Of a stretch of DNA of 25,807 nucleotides, positions 1 to 6,305 are shown piece after piece (position 1 is the first letter of the stretch; the number at the start of each line of letters is the position of its first letter). The notes under the pieces were generated by a model. The model saw only the letters and a program-made list of their open reading frames with translations, did no database searches and was not told the DNA's origin. Source of the DNA: CAYVGO01 sp964450725. Its GTDB lineage: Bacteria; Bacteroidota; Bacteroidia; Bacteroidales; UBA932. The translations under genes were made by a program, and so were the position numbers. The stretch is from NCBI GenBank assembly GCA_964450725.1, contig CAYVGO010000031.1, positions 1 through 25,807 of the forward strand, read 5' to 3'.

Positions 1-89
1 AACAAATCAAAGCGTCATGGCAACCTGAATTGTTGCAGTACAAGCAAATGCGAAAGAAGTATTTGCTGTATAGGGATTTTGAGTGGTAG
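1..89 (+). CDS. C-terminal tail of an unidentified protein (partial)
   Basis: An open frame enters from the left edge (codons in phase with base 3) and ends at a TAG at 87-89. It encodes about 28 residues rich in K, Y, W and L, ending in YRDFEW. The composition is protein-like, unlike the other two frames on this strand. I do not recognise the family; sugar kinases of the FGGY type sometimes end in comparable basic/aromatic tails, but that is a guess. The missing N-terminal part lies outside the window. Confidence 0.4.
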   Translation, partial: QIKASWQPELLQYKQMRKKYLLYRDFEW

Positions 90-133
90 GATAGATTAAG
101 TTTATCATCATGATTACTTTATAAAAAGAAATA

Positions 134-166
134 TTTGTTTTTCATCAATGTTTTTTACTACCTTTG
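134..166 (+). promoter_or_regulatory. Bacteroidota-type promoter for the GNAT gene leader
   Basis: TTTG at 134-137 is followed after 21 nt by TACCTTTG at 159-166, an excellent match to the TTTG / TAnnTTTG promoter of this phylum. Transcription would start near 173, leaving a leader of about 170 nt before the acetyltransferase start codon at 345. Confidence 0.75.
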
Positions 167-170
167 CGGC

Positions 171-322
171 ATGAAAAAAACGACCAATATATCCGCGTAA
201 TAACGGTCGAGCAATTTTGTCCGACTGCCTTTCATTTATTTCTGTTCGTCACAGTTCTGTGCTTCGATCAGTTTTCTTATTTCAGTTTATTTAAGATCTA
301 TTTACGGAAACTTTTTTCCGTA
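171..322 (+). promoter_or_regulatory. Long 5' leader with short ORF and hairpin upstream of the GNAT gene
   Basis: The leader begins with an ATG (171) opening a 9-codon frame that contains a run of seven A and stops at 198-200. A -1 slip on the A run would join it to a frame that stays open to a TAA at 329-331, about 53 codons rich in F, L and V. Just before the acetyltransferase gene is a perfect 8-bp hairpin (303-310 with 315-322, 4-nt loop) not followed by a T-tract. The arrangement (promoter, short ORF, hairpin near the start codon) resembles attenuation or translational control. Function is inferred only from layout; much of the leader could also be remnant DNA. Confidence 0.35.
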
Positions 323-344
323 GTACATTAATGATATAATCCAA

Positions 345-860
345 ATGCAAAATATTATTATAAGACAAGCAAAAAAGTCAGATTATTCTATGATTTATAA
401 TCTGATAAAAACAGCCTTTGAAACGGCAGAACATAAAGATGGTAATGAACAAGACTTTGCCGTCAGTTTACGTGATAGTCAAAATTATATTCCTGAGTTA
501 GATTTAGTTGCTGAGTGTGACGGGCAACTTATAGGACATATCATGTTGACAAAAACGTATGTAATCAAACCCGACAGCAGTAAGTATGATACGCTAATGG
601 TAGCTCCGTTATCTGTATTGTTGGAATGTCGAAGTATGGGTATAGGTTCAAAGTTGATGAAAGAAGGATTAAGCGTTGCCGGGACTTTAGGTTACGGTAC
701 TGCCTTTTTATTAGGAGATCCTAATTATTATCAGCGATTTGGATATAAACCGTCTTACTTGTTTGGTATTAATCATGAAAGTTTTCCTGCAGAATACTTG
801 ATGGTTAAAGAGATTTTCCCCAATACATTGGCAGGAATTACCGGGATGATTAACATGTAG
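345..860 (+). CDS. GNAT family N-acetyltransferase (YhbS-like)
   Basis: The 171-residue protein has the GNAT fold order: an N-terminal IIIRQAKKSDY strand-helix, a central beta region, and an acetyl-CoA binding motif A around residues 96-101 (RSMGIG). A GDPNYYQRFGY segment follows, typical of the YhbS-like branch, where the usual reading is G-x-P-x-Y-Y-x-R-F-G. Such enzymes transfer an acetyl group from acetyl-CoA to an amine; the substrate cannot be told from sequence. The length is normal for the family. The gene stands alone behind a strong promoter and long leader, and ends at a hairpin shared with the convergent lipoprotein gene. The annotation as GNAT is firm; any specific substrate would be a guess. 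Confidence 0.9.
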   Translation: MQNIIIRQAKKSDYSMIYNLIKTAFETAEHKDGNEQDFAVSLRDSQNYIPELDLVAECDGQLIGHIMLTKTYVIKPDSSKYDTLMVAPLSVLLECRSMGIGSKLMKEGLSVAGTLGYGTAFLLGDPNYYQRFGYKPSYLFGINHESFPAEYLMVKEIFPNTLAGITGMINM

Positions 861-872
861 TTTTATGAGTGG

Positions 873-904
873 TAATGTGGTAATAGAATTTTATTACCAC
901 ATTA
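873..904. terminator. Shared hairpin between convergent genes
   Basis: A perfect 13-bp inverted repeat (873-885 and 892-904) with a 6-nt loop lies between the ends of the acetyltransferase and the convergent lipoprotein gene, and contains the lipoprotein stop codon (894-896). T-tracts on either side are short, so it is probably a bidirectional terminator of moderate strength, or an mRNA 3'-end stabiliser. Confidence 0.65.
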
Positions 905-1334
905 ATACTACTTTAAATTCACATTGCGGCGGGGTAGTTTCAGTAACAAAATCTGATGGTTCGTAGTAAAATCTGACATGTCCTTGTGTGATGTCAAAAG
1001 AAATTGTTTCTGTCCAAAAAATTTCGTTAGCATCATTACTACGATATAAATCCCACGGTAATGGGTTTTGCACCAAGATATTATTCTCTTTTGTTGCTAT
1101 GTAAGCCATCGTAACTCCGTCATCATAAACAAATTTTGTAAGTTGAGGACAATCGACATCTGCATAAAAAAAAGTTCCATTTTCAGATAAAGTCCAACTT
1201 TTAATAGTATAATACTGTACATAAATATTAGCCCAACCATCTTGACCATCTTGACCCGGAGGACCCATTGGCCCTTCACAAGCAGTCAAACTGAGGATGG
1301 TGATAAGGCTGAAAAAGTAAATAGTATTCTTCAT
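894..1334 (-). CDS. Small lipoprotein with collagen-like Gly-X-Y segment
   Basis: The 146-residue protein starts with a lipoprotein signal peptide (MKNTIYFFSLITILSLTAC, lipid-modified Cys19). Directly after it comes a short collagen-like stretch, EGPMGPPGQDGQDGW. The rest is a beta-rich domain with many aromatic residues and ends in PPQCEFKVVLMW. Short exported lipoproteins of this make-up, a lipobox then a few Gly-X-Y triplets then a small beta domain, are common in Bacteroidota and have no assigned role. It is probably anchored in the outer or inner membrane facing the periplasm. The minus-strand gene is convergent with the acetyltransferase and shares its hairpin terminator. Confidence 0.8.
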   Translation of the reverse strand: MKNTIYFFSLITILSLTACEGPMGPPGQDGQDGWANIYVQYYTIKSWTLSENGTFFYADVDCPQLTKFVYDDGVTMAYIATKENNILVQNPLPWDLYRSNDANEIFWTETISFDITQGHVRFYYEPSDFVTETTPPQCEFKVVLMW

Positions 1335-1377
1335 AATAATTAAAGTCCTTAAGAATAATGGATTATTAAATAATGGA

Positions 1378-1385
1378 CAAAGATA
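1378..1385 (-). promoter_or_regulatory. -7 element for the collagen-motif lipoprotein
   Basis: On the minus strand this reads TATCTTTG, a match to TAnnTTTG, 43 nt upstream of the start codon. A degenerate -33 (TGTTTC) lies near 1405-1410. Confidence 0.5.
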
Positions 1386-1482
1386 GGGAATATAAAATGA
1401 TTATGAAACACATTTTTGATAAATCAAATGGAGTGAATTTGAAATTGTGAAAACTAAACACAACGGATTGATCAAACTTTTG

Positions 1483-1490
1483 TACTTTTG
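1483..1490 (+). promoter_or_regulatory. -7 element upstream of the glutamine cyclotransferase gene
   Basis: TACTTTTG matches TAnnTTTG. No clear TTTG lies at the expected distance upstream. The gene's start codon at 1591 leaves a 5' leader of about 95 nt. Confidence 0.4.
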
Positions 1491-1590
1491 CAAAATAGAA
1501 TAAGTATATTTTCTTATATTGTCATACTCAAAACCTTGTATAAAAGTTAGTGAAAATGTATCACGACTTTGTCTTCAAAATGATTTACCT

Positions 1591-2631
1591 ATGAAATATT
1601 TTTCTTTAATTCTGCTACTTTTTTTGAATATTGCTTGCTTTACCGGCAAGACTAAAGATAAAAAAACGGATAATACATTAACCATACTTTCTCCGCGTAG
1701 CAATGACCGTTATGCTGAAGGTCAAAAAATAACGTTTAAAATTCAACCTTTTTCAGCGGATTCCTTTGTTTTGTATCACAATGAAAAGCCGATTAAAACA
1801 TTTGTTGACAGTATTGTGCAGATTGATGCTCAGATTAATGAAAAATATGGCTATCAAAAGTTTTATTATAAACAATATGTACAAGGTCAAGTCACTGAAA
1901 GTGCACCCATATTTATAGTTTTTTTTCCAAACAAAGAACCTCAGAAATTGTCTTATACAATAATTAAACAACAGTCTCATAATACTACTTCTTATACTCA
2001 AGGGCTTTTTTATCATCAAGGCATCCTTTATGAAAGTACCGGACAATATGGTTTTTCAAAACTTATAGCAGAAGATTTTTTAAGCCGTAAAGTTTTGCGG
2101 GAACATATTTTGGATTCGACTTTTTTTGGAGAAGGAGCATGTCTGTTTGAAGATAAAATTTATCAACTGACATGGCGTGAAAATACTTGCTTTGTCTATG
2201 ATAAAAATACATTTCAGTTACTTAAGAAACTCTCTTATCCTACAGAGGGGTGGGGTTTAACTACAGACGGAAAATCGTTAATTATGAGTGATGGTTCTCA
2301 GTACATTTATTTTTTGGATCCTCATACTTTGGCAGAACAACGTCGCATTGAAGTGTGTCATCTTACAGGATTTATAGATAATATTAATGAGTTGGAATAT
2401 ATTGATGGTAAGATTTGGGCAAATGTTTATATGTTAAATGTAATTATTGTTATTGACCCTAATACCGGAAATATTGATGGAATGTTAGATTGTACAAACT
2501 TACGAAGAAATGAAGTTACCAATTTTCATGCAGAGGTTATGAATGGTATTGCTTATAATGAGAAGGATAAAATTTGGTATGTTACCGGAAAAAATTGGCA
2601 ATATCTTTATCAAATCAGAGTAAATCCCTAA
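1591..2631 (+). CDS. Glutaminyl-peptide cyclotransferase (glutamine cyclotransferase), lipoprotein
   Basis: The 346-residue protein begins MKYFSLILLLFLNIACFTGK, a lipoprotein signal peptide with the probable lipid-modified Cys at residue 16; this decides the start at 1591 over a longer in-frame TTG at 1519. After an N-terminal beta domain of about 110 residues, the C-terminal part is the five-bladed beta-propeller of the plant-type glutamine cyclotransferase family (Glu_cyclase_2). Recognisable segments are TTSYTQGLFYHQGILYESTG, FFGEGACLFEDKIYQLTW, EGWGLTTDGKSLIMSDGS, NINELEYIDGKIWANVY and GIAYNEKDKIWYVTGK. The enzyme converts N-terminal Gln to pyroglutamate, in this case probably on exported proteins in the periplasm. 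In Bacteroidota many exported proteins have Gln directly after the signal-peptidase site, as do several in this window, so they are plausible substrates (inference). Confidence 0.9.
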   Translation: MKYFSLILLLFLNIACFTGKTKDKKTDNTLTILSPRSNDRYAEGQKITFKIQPFSADSFVLYHNEKPIKTFVDSIVQIDAQINEKYGYQKFYYKQYVQGQVTESAPIFIVFFPNKEPQKLSYTIIKQQSHNTTSYTQGLFYHQGILYESTGQYGFSKLIAEDFLSRKVLREHILDSTFFGEGACLFEDKIYQLTWRENTCFVYDKNTFQLLKKLSYPTEGWGLTTDGKSLIMSDGSQYIYFLDPHTLAEQRRIEVCHLTGFIDNINELEYIDGKIWANVYMLNVIIVIDPNTGNIDGMLDCTNLRRNEVTNFHAEVMNGIAYNEKDKIWYVTGKNWQYLYQIRVNP

Positions 2632-2680
2632 TAAATGATAGATTTTAATGAGGTGCAGTTTTTTACTTCTGAGGAAAAAC

Positions 2681-2688
2681 TATCTTTG
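2681..2688 (+). promoter_or_regulatory. -7 element of the acyltransferase gene
   Basis: TATCTTTG ends 17 nt before the ATG at 2706. The -33 region is only T-rich. The position implies a very short leader. Confidence 0.5.
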
Positions 2689-2705
2689 TATTTAAAATAA
2701 ATAAT

Positions 2706-3821
2706 ATGACAAATCTCACACAAGGATTCAAACAAAAACAACACTATCCCATCCTTGACGGTCTTCGGGGAGTGGCAGCATTGGTGGTCGTAGCATTTCA
2801 CCTTTTTGAAATTCACCAGACAAGTGCGCTCGACCAGATTATCAATCACGGTTATTTAGCCGTTGACTTCTTTTTTGCTCTTTCGGGCTTTGTGATAGGT
2901 TATGCTTATGATGACCGATGGTCTAAAATGAGCATCGGTACCTTTTTAAAGCGACGGGTTATACGGTTACAACCAATGGTCATTTTGGGTTCTGTAATTG
3001 GTGCTATCTGTTTTTATTTTGGTCAAAGCGACCAATTTCCGTTGATTGCTCAAACTCCAATTTGGTCACTATTATTGGTCACTTTCTTGGGATGTTTATT
3101 GCTTCCAATTCCTCCGACAATGGATGTTCGGGTTTGGGGAGAGATGTTTCCACTCAACGGACCTGCATGGTCGTTGTTTTATGAATATATCGCAAATATT
3201 CTGTATGCTCTGTTTGTACACCGCTTTACCAAACTATTGTTGACTGCTCTTGTTGTCTTTTCAGGGCTTGGGTTATTCTATTGGGCAGTCTTTGGAGGCA
3301 GTGGAGATGTACTTGGTGGACACATGTTTACGGTAAAACAATTGATGATTGGCGGAACAAGATTACTTTATCCGTTTTTTTGCGGATTACTGCTTTTTAG
3401 AATAGGAAAACTAATCAATCTCAAGGGTGGTTTTTGGATTGCAAGTTTAGTGTTGATTGCAATTTTAGCCTGTCCAAGAATTGGAGGAGAACAGTCGTGG
3501 CAAAACGGATTATTCGAATCAATGGCGATTTTGGTTGTTTTTCCAATCGTGGTTCTTGTCGGAGCCGGAAGTTCTATAAATGGTAAACTTTCAATGCGAA
3601 TTTGTGATTTCTTAGGTAAAATTTCTTATCCACTTTACATCACTCATTATCCAATCATTTATCTATACATGGCTTATGTTACACAAAATAACATCAGTTG
3701 GCAGCAGAGTTGGCCTCTAATGATAGTTATTTGGATTGGATGTATTGCACTTGCTTATGGATGTTTAAAATTGTATGACGAACCAGTGAGAGAGTGGTTA
3801 AGGAAAAGATTTTTACGTTAA
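2706..3821 (+). CDS. Acyltransferase 3 family membrane protein (OafA/YrhL type)
   Basis: The 371-residue integral membrane protein has the family's opening signature HYPILDGLRGVAALVVVAFH, including the conserved His of the first membrane segment, then YLAVDFFFALSGFVIGYAYD at about residues 50-70. About ten hydrophobic segments follow, and a basic tail ends RKRFLR. Family members move acyl groups (often acetyl) from the cytoplasm onto extracytoplasmic sugars such as O-antigen, capsule or peptidoglycan. No glycan-synthesis genes are adjacent, so the substrate is unknown. Length is typical for the stand-alone form without a C-terminal SGNH domain. The gene has its own -7 element, so it is probably monocistronic. 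Confidence 0.9.
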   Translation: MTNLTQGFKQKQHYPILDGLRGVAALVVVAFHLFEIHQTSALDQIINHGYLAVDFFFALSGFVIGYAYDDRWSKMSIGTFLKRRVIRLQPMVILGSVIGAICFYFGQSDQFPLIAQTPIWSLLLVTFLGCLLLPIPPTMDVRVWGEMFPLNGPAWSLFYEYIANILYALFVHRFTKLLLTALVVFSGLGLFYWAVFGGSGDVLGGHMFTVKQLMIGGTRLLYPFFCGLLLFRIGKLINLKGGFWIASLVLIAILACPRIGGEQSWQNGLFESMAILVVFPIVVLVGAGSSINGKLSMRICDFLGKISYPLYITHYPIIYLYMAYVTQNNISWQQSWPLMIVIWIGCIALAYGCLKLYDEPVREWLRKRFLR

Positions 3822-3898
3822 TCCATCCGGAGTAATTTACTGTAGATGATTTCTGTACATTTAATAAAAAATGTCATTTTAGGGAATATTATCCTTAA

Positions 3899-3929
3899 TT
3901 TGATTTTTGCAGGATAATGACTACCTTTG
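3899..3929 (+). promoter_or_regulatory. Promoter of the ftsX operon
   Basis: TTTG at 3899-3902 and TACCTTTG at 3922-3929 are 19 nt apart, a full consensus promoter. It lies inside a possible N-terminal extension of ftsX that would begin at a TTG at 3907, so that extension would not be made from this promoter. The ATG at 3949 follows 19 nt after the -7 element. Confidence 0.75.
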
Positions 3930-3948
3930 TCAACCATTAAATAGGGAT

Positions 3949-4836
3949 ATGGGACAAACGCGATTATATAACAGTGCCGGCAGAAAAGTAAGAACTAACT
4001 ATGTAACCTCTATCATCAGTGTTTCCTTAGTGATGTTTTTATTCGGATTGGTCGGTTGGTTGCTCATCAATGCTCATCAACTCTCAATTTACATTAAGGA
4101 AAACTTGGATTTAACGATTGAAATTGCCGATGAAGCCTCAGAGTCTGAAATCTTTTTCATCCGCAAACAACTTGATGCTTCAAGTTATATTAAAGAAACC
4201 CAATACATTTCCAAAGAAGAAGCTGAGGAAATTTTAAAAAAAGATTTATCTGAAGACTTTACTGTGTTTTTAGGAAAAGATAATCCATTGCCCGCAATAA
4301 TTGAATGTAAGTTGCATGCTCCGTATGCCAATATTGACAGCATTCAAAAAATCGAAAAAAAACTGTCAGAAATAGAACATATTCGTCATGTTACTTATCA
4401 AAAATCATTAATTACGTTAGTCAATAGGAACATTTCTAAAATTACTGCAATCTTATTGTTATTCAGTGGTTTACTTTTTATTATGTCGTTGACGTTAATT
4501 AATAACAGTGTTCGTAGCGCTGTTTACGCTCGAAGGTTTTTGATTCATACCATGAAACTTGTGGGTGCTACTCCTCATTTTATTCGTCAGCCGTTTTTAC
4601 TTGTTAGTTTTAGAAATGGTATGTTTTCAGGAATTGTTGCAATTGGGCTTTTAGTCGGACTTTACTCTATTTTGCGAAAAGAAATGGGGCAAGAACTTAT
4701 GCAATTCTTTTCAGTAACTCCGTCTATCTTGTTGTTTGCCGGATTGCTGATATTGTCTGTTTTTATTAGTTTTTTTGTTACCTACTTTGCTGTAACAAAA
4801 TACATTGATATGCATAAAGATCAATTATATCGTTAA
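3949..4836 (+). CDS. ftsX: Cell division protein FtsX (ABC transporter permease-like)
   Basis: The 295-residue protein starts in the cytoplasm (GQTRLYNSAGRKVRTNYV), crosses the membrane once (residues about 22-45), and has an extracytoplasmic domain of about 100 residues containing SYIKETQYISKEEAEEILKK. Three more membrane segments follow, with the signature MKLVGATPHFIRQPFLLVSF between them. This is the standard FtsX topology and length. FtsX pairs with the ATPase FtsE to couple division to activation of peptidoglycan hydrolases. No ftsE is adjacent, which is usual in Bacteroidota. It leads a three-gene operon with the DUF3098 protein and UppP; the spacing is 24 nt and 14 nt. Confidence 0.93.
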   Translation: MGQTRLYNSAGRKVRTNYVTSIISVSLVMFLFGLVGWLLINAHQLSIYIKENLDLTIEIADEASESEIFFIRKQLDASSYIKETQYISKEEAEEILKKDLSEDFTVFLGKDNPLPAIIECKLHAPYANIDSIQKIEKKLSEIEHIRHVTYQKSLITLVNRNISKITAILLLFSGLLFIMSLTLINNSVRSAVYARRFLIHTMKLVGATPHFIRQPFLLVSFRNGMFSGIVAIGLLVGLYSILRKEMGQELMQFFSVTPSILLFAGLLILSVFISFFVTYFAVTKYIDMHKDQLYR

Positions 4837-4860
4837 TATTAGAATCATTCACACAATACT

Positions 4861-5121
4861 ATGAAAAAAAATCAATCCAATCTCCACAACAATCCTAAGT
4901 TTGCACTAACAAGAGAAAATTATCTGTTGATGCTTATCGGATTTATTATCATCGTTGTTGGATTTATATTAATGATTGGCGGTGGTACACCCGATGACCA
5001 GTTTGACGCCGAAACGTTGTACGGATTTCAAAGAATTACCTTAGCCCCTATTTTAGTCATTGGCGGATTTGTATTTCAAATCTTTGCGATTTTTTATCGA
5101 CCTAAAAATAAAAATCAATAA
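4861..5121 (+). CDS. DUF3098 family membrane protein
   Basis: The 86-residue protein has a cytoplasmic N-terminus containing FALTRENYLLMLIGF, a first membrane segment (about residues 23-42), a short loop with GGGTPDDQF and YGFQRITLAPI, and a second membrane segment (about 58-76), ending in a basic tail. This is the DUF3098 pattern, found almost only in Bacteroidota and typically between ftsX and uppP. Its function is not known; the conserved position suggests a role linked to division or envelope lipid-carrier recycling. Confidence 0.9.
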   Translation: MKKNQSNLHNNPKFALTRENYLLMLIGFIIIVVGFILMIGGGTPDDQFDAETLYGFQRITLAPILVIGGFVFQIFAIFYRPKNKNQ

Positions 5122-5135
5122 TATCTTTTGTTGTA

Positions 5136-5942
5136 ATGGACATTATTGAACTTATTATCCTTGCTGTTGTAGAAGGATTGACTGAATTTTTACCTATTTC
5201 TTCTACCGGACATTTAATTATTACACAACATTTTCTGAATATTGAAAACAGCGATTTCATCAAAGTTTTTTTAGTCAATATTCAATTTGGAGCTATACTT
5301 GCGGTTGTGTGGTTATATTTCAAAAAGTTTATTCGTACTTTCGGATTTTATATTACTCTTTTTGTAGCATTTTTACCTGCCGCAGTAATAGGTTTGTTGC
5401 TCAATGATTATATTGACCAATTGCTTGAAAATGTTTGGGTTGTTGCCTGCAGTTTATTGATTGGCGGAGTTTTTATGCTTTTTATTGACCGATGGTTTGC
5501 AAAAAACGAGCGTAAAGGATTACAAAAAGATAAAGAACAGCCTATTTCTTTTAAAATGGCATTGTGGATAGGACTGTGGCAATGCTTGGCAATGGTTCCC
5601 GGAGTTTCGCGTTCTATGGCAACTATTGTCGGCGGATTAAGTCAAAAGTTAACCCGTAAAAATGCCACTGAATTTTCATTCTTTTTAGCAGTTCCTACGA
5701 TTGCAGCAGCAGCAGGTTATAAACTTTTGAAGCAATATACGGCAGTAACTGCAGTTGATAATGCTTTGCTTTATTTGCTGTTAGGAAATATTATTTCTTT
5801 TGTTGTTGCTATACTTGCCATTAAATTATTTATTTCAATATTACAACGTTACGGGTTTCGATTTTTTGGATGGTACAGAATATGCTTAGGATCATTGATG
5901 CTTGTTTTATTGTTCGCTGGAACTAAATTGGCTTTGATTTAA
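5136..5942 (+). CDS. uppP: Undecaprenyl-diphosphatase UppP (BacA)
   Basis: The 268-residue multi-pass membrane protein carries both family signatures: EGLTEFLPISSTGH at residues 13-26 and PGVSRS at 155-160, which form the active site. It removes a phosphate from undecaprenyl diphosphate on the outer side of the inner membrane, regenerating the lipid carrier used for peptidoglycan and other wall polymers. In related genomes high UppP activity lowers bacitracin sensitivity. It is the last gene of the ftsX operon. In many Bacteroidota truB comes next; here the following gene is instead a small iron-sulfur protein with its own promoter. Confidence 0.95.
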   Translation: MDIIELIILAVVEGLTEFLPISSTGHLIITQHFLNIENSDFIKVFLVNIQFGAILAVVWLYFKKFIRTFGFYITLFVAFLPAAVIGLLLNDYIDQLLENVWVVACSLLIGGVFMLFIDRWFAKNERKGLQKDKEQPISFKMALWIGLWQCLAMVPGVSRSMATIVGGLSQKLTRKNATEFSFFLAVPTIAAAAGYKLLKQYTAVTAVDNALLYLLLGNIISFVVAILAIKLFISILQRYGFRFFGWYRICLGSLMLVLLFAGTKLALI

Positions 5943-5966
5943 GGAGGAAAATAACCGAAGAATAAA

Positions 5967-5992
5967 TGACATATTGTATGTCAAAATTTTGA
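5967..5992. promoter_or_regulatory. Two adjoining inverted repeats upstream of the BFD-like gene
   Basis: A 17-bp operator-like repeat (7-bp arms TGACATA/TATGTCA, 3-nt centre, 5967-5983) overlaps a 12-bp perfect palindrome TCAAAATTTTGA (5981-5992). They sit about 30 nt upstream of a -7 element at 6021-6028 (TAAATTTG). The location suits a repressor or activator site for the iron-sulfur protein gene; which regulator is unknown. Confidence 0.4.
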
Positions 5993-6020
5993 TAAATGCG
6001 GTTATTTGGGAATAATCCTA

Positions 6021-6028
6021 TAAATTTG
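6021..6028 (+). promoter_or_regulatory. -7 element of the BFD-like gene
   Basis: TAAATTTG matches TAnnTTTG and ends 30 nt before the ATG at 6059. The nearest upstream TTTG is too close (12 nt) for a normal -33 box, consistent with a regulated promoter. Confidence 0.45.
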
Positions 6029-6058
6029 TATTTATAAAAACTAATAATATATTAAACT

Positions 6059-6232
6059 ATGGAAGAAATGGTATGTAATTGTTACCAAGTAACAAAACAA
6101 GAGATAGTTGACGCTATCCAATCCAAAAAATTAAAAACAGTGGAAGAAGTTGGAGAAGCCACTAATGCCGGTACCGGTTGTGGAGGATGCCAGGAAACAA
6201 TTCAAGAAATTTTAAACAGTCTCAATAAATAA
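6059..6232 (+). CDS. Stand-alone BFD-like [2Fe-2S]-binding protein
   Basis: This short gene encodes 57 residues. Two cysteine pairs, C6-N-C8 and C41-G-G-C44, have the C-x-C...C-x2-C spacing of the BFD-like [2Fe-2S] domain (Fer2_BFD). The intervening residues match it too: QVTKQEIVDAI, then VEEVGEATNAGTGCGGC, then QETIQEIL. In the best known member, bacterioferritin-associated ferredoxin, the domain passes electrons for iron release from ferritin; the same domain also occurs in NifU-like scaffolds and nitrite reductases. Here it is a complete free-standing protein. It has its own -7 element, upstream inverted repeats and a strong terminator, so it forms a one-gene unit. The domain call is firm; the redox partner is unknown. 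Confidence 0.88.
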   Translation: MEEMVCNCYQVTKQEIVDAIQSKKLKTVEEVGEATNAGTGCGGCQETIQEILNSLNK

Positions 6233-6247
6233 TTGTGATAGTGTTTT

Positions 6248-6278
6248 AAAGTAGGGTTACTCATGGTAGCCCTACTTT
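6248..6278 (+). terminator. Intrinsic terminator after the BFD-like gene
   Basis: A 14-bp stem (6248-6261 with 6265-6278; two G-U pairs) with a 3-nt loop has a GGG/CCC core and a short T run at its 3' end. It lies 15 nt after the stop codon. Confidence 0.8.
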
Positions 6279-6305
6279 TGTATTATAACTAATTTAAATT
6301 TACGG

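Noticed and set aside
1519..1590. N-terminal extension of the glutamine cyclotransferase from a TTG
   Set aside because: The ATG at 1591 is followed immediately by a lipoprotein signal peptide; the extension would bury it.
3907..3948. Longer FtsX start at a TTG
   Set aside because: The promoter -7 box (3922-3929) lies inside this stretch, so it would not be in the mRNA from that promoter.
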